Assembly: GCA_964584495.1 (NCBI GenBank)
Contig: CAZPAH010000146.1
Coordinates: 1-6,302, forward strand
DNA length: 6,302 nucleotides
Origin: CAZPAH01 sp964584495
GTDB lineage: Bacteria > Krumholzibacteriota > Krumholzibacteriia > Krumholzibacteriales > Krumholzibacteriaceae
Direction of reading: 5' to 3'
In this document: positions 1 through 5,069 of the stretch, in pieces
Layout of the letters: each line of letters begins with the position of its first letter
How positions within the stretch are numbered: the first letter of the stretch is position 1
Translations under genes and position numbers: made by a program
Notes under the pieces: generated by a model
Seen by the model: the letters and a program-made list of their open reading frames with translations, nothing else
What the model was told of the DNA's origin: nothing
Database searches by the model: none

Positions 1-732
1 CACGATATAAAAAACGGGCTCACGCCGATCCGCAACGTTTTCCGGCACCTGGCGCAGCTTTCGCAGAGCGAGCCGGCCAGGATCCCGGAGGTTTTCCGTG
101 AAAGGGAGGGCACTCTCGATTCGAGCATCTCCTACCTGGAGGAGCTGGCCTCGCGGTACGCGGGTCTCTCCCCCGGCGTCGAGCGCGTTCCCTGCGACGT
201 GAGCGATATAGCAAGAAGGGTGGTGAACGATCTTCGGAGCCCGGGCCGGGAGGAGCTAAGGATCGATCTCTGTGAGGGGGCCGTCGTCTCCGGCGATCCC
301 GTCTCGCTGAGGCGGATTATCGAGAACCTGGTGAATAACGCTATCGACAGCCTGGACGATAGGGGCGGAACCGTGACCGTCTCGACGCTCCTTGTGGGCG
401 GCGCCGAAGGATCTCCTTCAGCGGGGCGGGCTGGAGGCGCGGATGGATCTTTTAATGTCCGCATCTCGGTCGCCGACACGGGGAGAGGGATGAATCCCGA
501 TGAGCGGGCGAAGATATTCGATGATTTCTATACGACTAAACGCAGGGGGACCGGTCTCGGTCTCTCTATAGTGAGAAGGCTCGTGATGGATCTGGACGGT
601 TCGATCGGCGTGGAGAGCGTGGAAGGGAGGGGGACCGTCTTCACCATAGATCTACCCGCGCTCCGCGGCCGGGATGCCGGCAGCGGGACGGGGGAGGAAG
701 GTGACAATGGCAGTAGTACTGGTAGTGGATGA
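1..732 (+). CDS. Sensor histidine kinase, C-terminal part (5' end outside window)
   Basis: The reading frame is open from the first base, and 243 residues are visible. It begins with the H-box HDIKNGLTPIRNVFRHL, whose first residue is the predicted phospho-accepting His, so the dimerisation/phosphotransfer helices occupy about residues 1-65. The HATPase_c domain follows: N-box IIENLVNNAIDSL with the ATP/Mg Asn near residue 113, G1 box DTGRGM at 159-164, F-box IFDDFYTTKRRG, and G2 box GTGLGLSIV from 183. The sensor domain lies outside the window, so the signal is unknown. H-box and neighbour suggest an NtrY/NtrB-like kinase that phosphorylates the NtrC-type regulator encoded next, whose start overlaps this gene by 26 bases. 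Two oddities: a Gly/Ala/Ser-rich stretch of about 20 residues (bases 391-453) between N-box and G1 box, and a Gly/Ser-rich tail. An internal ATG/GTG start is unlikely, because it would remove the H-box. Confidence 0.95.
   Translation, partial: HDIKNGLTPIRNVFRHLAQLSQSEPARIPEVFREREGTLDSSISYLEELASRYAGLSPGVERVPCDVSDIARRVVNDLRSPGREELRIDLCEGAVVSGDPVSLRRIIENLVNNAIDSLDDRGGTVTVSTLLVGGAEGSPSAGRAGGADGSFNVRISVADTGRGMNPDERAKIFDDFYTTKRRGTGLGLSIVRRLVMDLDGSIGVESVEGRGTVFTIDLPALRGRDAGSGTGEEGDNGSSTGSG
691..697 (+). promoter_or_regulatory. Ribosome binding site of the response regulator gene
   Basis: GGGGAGG lies inside the end of the kinase gene, nine bases before the ATG at 707. It decides the start: an in-frame ATG at 674 would add 11 residues (MPAAGRGRKVT) in front of the receiver domain's first beta strand and has no comparable ribosome binding site. 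The in-frame GTG at 701 is a weaker alternative. Confidence 0.7.
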
Positions 733-2062
733 TGTCGTCAACCTGGCCGAGCAGTACGCGTACGATCTCAAGAGGGTTGGAGGGTACGAGACCCTGGTAG
801 CCGCCGGGGGGAGTGAAGCCCTCGATACGATCGAGAGGGAGGCCGTAGACTGCGTGATCCTCGATCTCGAGATGCCCGGTGTGGACGGCTTCGAAGTTCT
901 TCGCACCCTGAAGGAGCGGGGGATAAAGGTCCCGGTGATCGTATACACGGGGACGGGCAACTATGACAGGTGCGTCAAGGCTGTTAGGCTCGGCGCATAC
1001 GGATTTATAGACAAATCGGAGCCGATGGAGCGTGTCGCATGGGAGGTCGACAACGCCCTCGAAAGGGTGAGGCTGGAAGCGGAGGTCGAGACGCTCAGGC
1101 GCGACCTCGGAAAGGAAACGCCCCTGATCGGATCCAACGCCGCAATGAAACGGCTCAAGGAGCAGATCGCGATCCTGGCGAAGATACCGAGCCCGGTGCT
1201 GATCGCGGGCGAGAGCGGCACGGGCAAGGAGCTAGTGGCCAGGGAGCTCCACCGATTCGGCGCGGGGCCGAAGAGCCCTTTCGTTGCCATAAACTGCGCC
1301 GCCCTGGCGGAGAACCTGATCGAAAGCGAGCTGTTCGGGCACGAGAGGGGAGCGTTCACCGGAGCTAACAGGATGCACAGGGGCGCCTTCGAGCTGGCCG
1401 CCGGCGGAACGATCTTCCTCGACGAGATAGGAGAGCTGCCGCCCGCCGCGCAGGCGAAACTTCTGCGTGTTCTGGAAGACGGCCGGGTGACGAGGCTCGG
1501 CGGCGAGCGGGTCATAGAGACGACCGCCAGGGTGCTGGCCGCGACCAATCGGGACCTCGAGGCCGAGGTCGAGGGAGGGCGGTTCAGGCAGGATCTCTAT
1601 TTCAGGCTGAATGTCCATATCATCGAGGTCCCGCCGTTAAGGGACAGGCCGTCCGATATCCCAGAGCTTGCCGGGCACTTTCTCGCCATGACATGCGAGC
1701 GCTTCGGCATGAGGGAGAAGAGGATGGATCCGGCCGCCCTCGATGCCCTGATGGAGTACGACTGGAGGAAAAATAACGTCCGGGAGCTTCGGAACATCGT
1801 GGAGAGGATGATAATCGCCGCCGGGGGAGATCTTATCGGGATCGACGATCTGCCCGCCGGGCTGAGCGAAGCGGTCGGGGACGGCGGACCGGCCAAGCCG
1901 GTCACCTTCCAGGAGCTCAAGGCGGAGGCAGAGCGGAAGATCGTCGTCGCCGCCCTCGAGCGAAACGACTGGCAGATCACCAGGACGGCGAAGGAACTGG
2001 GGCTCGCCGACCATTCGAGCCTCCTCAAGATCATGCGACGCCACGATCTGAAGAAGAAGTAG
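707..2062 (+). CDS. Sigma-54-dependent NtrC-family response regulator
   Basis: The protein is 451 residues, a normal length for NtrC-type regulators. The receiver domain (about 1-120) has the acidic pair D8/D9, phospho-acceptor D53 in ILDLEMPG, T81 and K103. A short linker leads to the AAA+ domain (about 137-370): Walker A GESGTGKE at 168-175, intact GAFTGA loop at 215-220 that contacts sigma-54, Walker B GTIFLDEIGEL at 234-244, and FRQDLYFRLNV around 293-303 with the arginine-finger region. A Fis-type helix-turn-helix follows at about 410-449 (WQITRTAKELGL...LLKIMRRH). All residues needed for phosphorylation, ATP hydrolysis and sigma-54 contact appear present, so I infer a working activator controlled by the overlapping kinase gene. 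The canonical PGNVREL segment reads RKNNVREL here. Its likely target is the sigma-54 promoter just downstream. I cannot assign it to a named regulator. Confidence 0.96.
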   Translation: MAVVLVVDDVVNLAEQYAYDLKRVGGYETLVAAGGSEALDTIEREAVDCVILDLEMPGVDGFEVLRTLKERGIKVPVIVYTGTGNYDRCVKAVRLGAYGFIDKSEPMERVAWEVDNALERVRLEAEVETLRRDLGKETPLIGSNAAMKRLKEQIAILAKIPSPVLIAGESGTGKELVARELHRFGAGPKSPFVAINCAALAENLIESELFGHERGAFTGANRMHRGAFELAAGGTIFLDEIGELPPAAQAKLLRVLEDGRVTRLGGERVIETTARVLAATNRDLEAEVEGGRFRQDLYFRLNVHIIEVPPLRDRPSDIPELAGHFLAMTCERFGMREKRMDPAALDALMEYDWRKNNVRELRNIVERMIIAAGGDLIGIDDLPAGLSEAVGDGGPAKPVTFQELKAEAERKIVVAALERNDWQITRTAKELGLADHSSLLKIMRRHDLKKK

Positions 2063-2076
2063 CGATCCCTTTTCCT

Positions 2077-2090
2077 CACTATTTATAGTG
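2077..2090. repeat. Perfect inverted repeat CACTAT-TT-ATAGTG
   Basis: Six-base arms with a two-base centre, 15 bases after the regulator stop codon. Its last three bases are shared with the first GTGTCC palindrome. There is no T-tract, so it is a poor terminator. It could be a separate operator, or a chance palindrome in an AT-rich stretch. Confidence 0.4.
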
Positions 2091-2103
2091 TCCTGATGGA
2101 CAC
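2088..2103. promoter_or_regulatory. Predicted enhancer (activator) site 1, GTGTCC-TGAT-GGACAC
   Basis: A perfect inverted repeat with six-base arms and a four-base centre. The same arms with a different centre recur 34 bases downstream. Conserved arms around a variable centre indicate a site for a dimeric DNA-binding protein rather than an RNA hairpin, and no T-tract follows. It lies about 165 bases upstream of the predicted sigma-54 start site, within the usual range for NtrC-type upstream activating sequences, and directly behind the gene of such a regulator. That the regulator binds here is inference. Confidence 0.72.
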
Positions 2104-2121
2104 ATTAATGATCCCCGACAG

Positions 2122-2137
2122 GTGTCCATACGGACAC
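2122..2137. promoter_or_regulatory. Predicted enhancer (activator) site 2, GTGTCC-ATAC-GGACAC
   Basis: Second copy of the same palindrome: identical six-base arms with centre ATAC. Its centre is about 131 bases upstream of the predicted sigma-54 start site. The centre-to-centre distance to site 1 is 34 bases, a little over three helical turns, so the two dimers would sit on roughly similar faces of the DNA. Paired sites suit the oligomerisation that NtrC-type activators need. Confidence 0.72.
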
Positions 2138-2170
2138 AAACCCACTTTCGCGGTGAATATCCTTCCGCCC

Positions 2171-2210
2171 AAAATCATTTTTATCTAATTAAATTATAAT
2201 ATGTTATGAA
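2171..2210. promoter_or_regulatory. AT-rich tract between enhancer sites and promoter; contains TATAAT
   Basis: About 40 bases of almost pure A/T in an otherwise GC-rich region, placed between the paired palindromes and the -24/-12 promoter. In sigma-54 promoters this interval often carries a DNA-bending (IHF) site or intrinsic curvature that helps looping; no good match to the IHF consensus is visible. It also contains an exact TATAAT at 2195-2200, but I see no convincing -35 element 16-18 bases before it. A second, housekeeping-sigma promoter is therefore possible but weakly supported. Confidence 0.35.
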
Positions 2211-2233
2211 GGTTCAGCCCGGAACGTTCCTGT

Positions 2234-2250
2234 TTGGTCCCGGGATTGCC
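2234..2250 (+). promoter_or_regulatory. Sigma-54 (-24/-12) promoter of the TPR lipoprotein gene
   Basis: TTGGTCCCGGGATTGCC fits the sigma-54 consensus YTGGCACG-N4-TTGCW. GG is at 2236-2237, GC at 2248-2249, and exactly ten bases separate them. Counting the C of GC as -12, transcription would start near 2261, giving a leader of about 54 bases before the ATG at 2315. The match is strong at the invariant positions and looser in the CACG part. The enhancer-like palindromes upstream and a GAFTGA-containing activator gene next door support the call. Confidence 0.8.
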
Positions 2251-2302
2251 ATTTACACAACCGAGACAGGTAAAGAAGGCGGCCCGAGAGGGCATAACGA
2301 AA

Positions 2303-2308
2303 GGGAGG
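2303..2308 (+). promoter_or_regulatory. Ribosome binding site of the TPR lipoprotein gene
   Basis: GGGAGG, six bases before the ATG at 2315. It decides the start: the frame is open back to a TTG at 2234, but that TTG lies inside the sigma-54 promoter, upstream of the predicted transcript start. Starting at 2315 gives a clean lipoprotein signal peptide. Confidence 0.8.
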
Positions 2309-2314
2309 TTTAAG

Positions 2315-3421
2315 ATGTTCTACTCACTTGGATTGCGGAGAAGGGTGATCTCCTGCGCCGCGGGGATCGCCGCGCTGATTCTCGCCGTGAGCCTTACGGG
2401 GTGCGGAAGCGAGAAATCGACGAGCGATAGAAACAGGTACTCGGGCTCGAGGGGTCACGCCTCGACCCGGACCGTGACGAGCGATACGCCGTCGACCGTC
2501 GAAACAGCTTCGGCTGCGGTGGAGCCGGAGAAGGTAACGCCGGTAGTCGCCGAGGAACCGCGGGAGGTCACATACGAAGAGGCCGAAGCGGCCTACAACG
2601 AGAAAAGATACACCGAAGCCGTGAAGCTGTTCGTACTCTACACCGAGCGAAAGAGCGAGAACCCCTGGGGTTACTATATGCTCGGTCTCTCATCGAGAAA
2701 GGCCGGCGATCTTGCCCGGGCCGAGGATGCTTTCCAGACGGCCCTCGAGCTCGATCCGAACCATGTGAAGAGCTGGATCAACCTGGGCCGCGTTCTTCTG
2801 GATGCGGGGAGGCCGGCGGAGGCGCTGGAAAAGATCGACGCGGCCCTGGCCCTCGATCCGGAAGTGAAATCGGCCGACAGGCTGAAGGGCAGGGCTTACC
2901 ATCAGCTCGGACAGATCGAAGATGCCGTCGATGCGTACCGCAAGGCGATCATGGTGGACCGGAACGACGCCTGGGCGATGAACAATCTCGCCCTGATCAT
3001 GATCGAGCAGGAACGTTTCGACGAGGCGCTGAAGCCGCTGGCCCGGGCGATCGAGCTGAAGGGCGATGTCGCGATCTTCAGGAACAATCTCGGCATGGCC
3101 CTCGAGAGGACCGGGCGTTTTCGGGCGGCCGAAAAGGAGTACGCAGCAGCGGTTGAAGCGGATGAATCGAACGAGAAGGCATATTCCAACCTGTCGCGCG
3201 TCGAGGGGGTCGAGAAAGACGTATCGGCGATCCCGTTCGATCTGGCAGGGGCGGCCCTCGAGTTCACCGCCGAAATCGATGTCTGGGAAGCGGCGATGAA
3301 GGGCGGCGAAAAAGCCGATTCCGCCTTCGTCGGAATGGAGGGGGTAGTCGTGGGGATTCTGGAGATCCATGATTCGAAGCTGCCCGCAGCGGCCGATACG
3401 ACAGGGACGGGAAAAGAGTAG
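2315..3421 (+). CDS. TPR-repeat lipoprotein
   Basis: The protein is 368 residues. A signal peptide (RRR near residue 10, then a hydrophobic stretch) ends in the lipobox SLTGC, with Cys30 as the predicted lipidated residue, so it should be membrane-anchored outside the cytoplasm. A Ser/Thr-rich and then Pro/Glu-rich linker (about 31-85) follows. From about 86 to 286 there are roughly six tetratricopeptide repeats of 34 residues, with typical WINLGRVLLDAGRPAEALEK and FRNNLGMALERTGRFRAAEK patterns. TPRs bind protein partners, so a scaffold or assembly role in the envelope is likely; no enzymatic motif is seen. The last 80 residues are not TPR and I do not recognise them. The gene stands alone behind a sigma-54 promoter and ends at a strong terminator, so it is probably a single-gene transcript controlled by the upstream two-component pair. 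It could also be a generic TPR lipoprotein with an unrelated role. Confidence 0.93.
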   Translation: MFYSLGLRRRVISCAAGIAALILAVSLTGCGSEKSTSDRNRYSGSRGHASTRTVTSDTPSTVETASAAVEPEKVTPVVAEEPREVTYEEAEAAYNEKRYTEAVKLFVLYTERKSENPWGYYMLGLSSRKAGDLARAEDAFQTALELDPNHVKSWINLGRVLLDAGRPAEALEKIDAALALDPEVKSADRLKGRAYHQLGQIEDAVDAYRKAIMVDRNDAWAMNNLALIMIEQERFDEALKPLARAIELKGDVAIFRNNLGMALERTGRFRAAEKEYAAAVEADESNEKAYSNLSRVEGVEKDVSAIPFDLAGAALEFTAEIDVWEAAMKGGEKADSAFVGMEGVVVGILEIHDSKLPAAADTTGTGKE

Positions 3422-3482
3422 GAACCGGGCCGGAAGGCCGCGGCCGCCGACCCGGCTACCGGTATAAAAGCTAATAAGAAAG

Positions 3483-3513
3483 CCCGGCCCCTTCAGAGGG
3501 GCCGGGTCCTTTT
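3483..3513. terminator. Rho-independent terminator, probably bidirectional
   Basis: A perfect nine-base-pair stem (CCCGGCCCC / GGGGCCGGG) with loop TTCAGA, followed on the + strand by TCCTTTT. It lies 61 bases after the TPR lipoprotein stop. Read on the minus strand, the same stem is followed by CTTTCTTATT, so it could also end transcripts of the LamG lipoprotein gene, whose stop is at 3593. The + strand tail is the better one. Confidence 0.9.
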
Positions 3514-3592
3514 ATCGATGGAGCTGCTGATACTTCCGGGATCGTTCGACACCGGAGTATTCTCCGCCGTCTTTTTAAATAGTCCCAAAACC

Positions 3593-4975
3593 CTACTCGA
3601 CGAAACGGTCGGAGAAATCGGTTTTCGCGTACCGCCAGATCTTGATGTTGTCTATAATCCCCTCCGATCCTTCCCAGTGGTGCCGGTTCCAGTCTCCGAT
3701 AACCGTCCTTGTCCCAAGGAAGAATACGGCATCGGGCAGCCAGCCCGAGAAGTCCGGATTGGGGTCATAAATCGTTCTCGACGTGGCCATTTCTACTCCG
3801 TTCACGAAGACCCTCAACCTGTTTGGAACGGCCGGTTCGGAGGCGTCCCAGGTGAAAGCCATATGGAACGGCTCGACCGTGGACCAGCCGGGGATCGATG
3901 TCGGAGGAGAATATTCGGCGATCCGGTTCGTGCCACCGGGGCTCATCAGGCTGCACCCAAAGAGGTTCTGCCAGTCGTTGTATCCGACTTGAAAATAACC
4001 ATGGTTCGAATTGTTGTATAAGCCATAGACGAAAAGGGTCGCAACATGACCCAGGTAATAGTCTATCCAATCGGGATGATACCAGAACTCCACGCAGCCG
4101 CAAGGTTGCAGGTCGAGTCCGGAAAACATTATGTAGTTATCGGGGATATTCGGATCGCCGGTCCGCGGGGCCGGCAGGAAACCGTCTCCATGCGCGCAGG
4201 GGTGGTACTCGAGATCGCCCACTATTACCCCGTCTGGCCCGATCCTGCTGTGTGTCACCTCGTACTCCGAACCGAGGGTGTTCCAAAGGAGGAGAAGCCG
4301 GAGGTCCTCCATCTCGATATGGAAATACATCGCCCAGTTGCCCCTTCCCTGGCCTTCTCTTTGATGTAATTGCTTGCCTTTCCCTTTGTAGGTATCCTGC
4401 GGGCGCTCGAGCTCTTCGGTCATTTCCTCGTCATACAGCCCTATCTCCGAGAAAGGCTCGCAGCAGGCCCAGGCACCCTGGTTATCCAAAAGGTCTCCAT
4501 CCGGAGAGAGGATTTGCACTGCCGTGTGGGCGGCGACGAAGAGCTCCCCGGCATTCTCCAGGCCGGCGGCGGCGAGATCGAATTCGGCAACGTACGAAGA
4601 AGTGAACGGAGCGTGTTCCTGCTTCAGGGCGAAATGCCCGACCTTCGGATTTCCTTTCTTGGTTAAGGGAAAGTCATACACAGATCCGACTACGTCGGTA
4701 TGTGTCTCGGCGAGGTACCAGTCTCCCTCGGTCGCGTATTGGATCATCAATAAATCTCCATCGAGCCAGCAGGTCACCGATCCTATCACCTCCGTTCGGG
4801 CGGCGATGAGGTCGAAAGATACAGATGGGGTACCCGGCGGGGCGGCGGTGAGTATCGATAGGTCCGACTGCGGGCTTGGCCGTGACAGATCGAGCGGTGG
4901 GTCGTACTGTCCGCAGGATGGCAGTATCGCCAGGGCGATCGTCGCGGCGAGCGCGGCTTTAAGAAAAGATCTCAT
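3593..4975 (-). CDS. Secreted lipoprotein with C-terminal LamG-like domain
   Basis: The protein is 460 residues. The signal peptide MRSFLKAALAATIALAILPSC ends in a lipobox with Cys21 as predicted lipid site. Residues about 50-170 form a beta-rich domain with the signature AETHTDVVGSVYDFP, KKGNPKVGHF and EH; I know this pattern from many secreted proteins of unknown function but cannot name it. Residues 283-455 look like a LamG/concanavalin A-like jelly roll: CVEFWYHPDW, FHMAFTWD, RLRVFVNGVEM, FFLGTR and the closing GIIDNIKIWRYAK. Such domains usually bind carbohydrate or protein ligands, so a surface-exposed binding role is likely; no catalytic motif is seen. Several Cys residues (171-172, 260, 292, 294, 341) could form disulfides. 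A GAGGAGGGG ribosome site five bases upstream fixes the start. It lies 94 bases downstream of another minus-strand gene and may share its transcript. Confidence 0.92.
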   Translation of the reverse strand: MRSFLKAALAATIALAILPSCGQYDPPLDLSRPSPQSDLSILTAAPPGTPSVSFDLIAARTEVIGSVTCWLDGDLLMIQYATEGDWYLAETHTDVVGSVYDFPLTKKGNPKVGHFALKQEHAPFTSSYVAEFDLAAAGLENAGELFVAAHTAVQILSPDGDLLDNQGAWACCEPFSEIGLYDEEMTEELERPQDTYKGKGKQLHQREGQGRGNWAMYFHIEMEDLRLLLLWNTLGSEYEVTHSRIGPDGVIVGDLEYHPCAHGDGFLPAPRTGDPNIPDNYIMFSGLDLQPCGCVEFWYHPDWIDYYLGHVATLFVYGLYNNSNHGYFQVGYNDWQNLFGCSLMSPGGTNRIAEYSPPTSIPGWSTVEPFHMAFTWDASEPAVPNRLRVFVNGVEMATSRTIYDPNPDFSGWLPDAVFFLGTRTVIGDWNRHHWEGSEGIIDNIKIWRYAKTDFSDRFVE

Positions 4976-5069
4976 AACATCCCCTCCTCGAGAAATGCTA
5001 TCGTTACGGCGGAATCACGAAATACTCAAAATCGGTCTCCGCGGAATTGATAGGGCGGTTAAAACAATC
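4976..5069 (-). other. Short gap between the two minus-strand genes
   Basis: A 94-base spacer with no hairpin terminator and no sigma-54-type -24/-12 element. A TTGAGT hexamer with TAACGA 17 bases downstream is the best promoter-like pair, but it matches the consensus poorly. Read-through from the upstream gene is at least as likely as a separate promoter. Confidence 0.4.
4981..4989 (-). promoter_or_regulatory. Ribosome binding site of the LamG lipoprotein gene
   Basis: Read on the minus strand this is GAGGAGGGG, five bases before the ATG at 4975. It confirms the start, which also begins a textbook lipoprotein signal peptide. The overlapping ATG at 4980 is out of frame. Confidence 0.8.

Noticed and set aside
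674..706. ATG at 674 as start of the response regulator
   Set aside because: It would add 11 residues ahead of the first beta strand of the receiver domain and lacks a ribosome site; the ATG at 707 has GGGGAGG nine bases upstream and begins directly with MAVVLVVDD.
961..1548. Minus-strand open frame opposite the AAA+ domain of the regulator
   Set aside because: Antisense to highly conserved motifs (Walker A, GAFTGA, Walker B); its Ser/Ala/Arg-rich product is typical of shadow frames.
2088..2137. The GTGTCC palindromes as transcription terminators of the regulator gene
   Set aside because: The stems are only six base pairs, no T-tract follows either one, and identical arms with changing centres suit protein-binding sites better.
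3421..3475. GC-rich self-complementary stretch (GGCCGCGGCC and flanks) as a second terminator or small RNA
   Set aside because: Runs of G and C there can pair in several ways but are not followed by a T-tract, and the clean terminator at 3483-3513 explains the end of the transcript.
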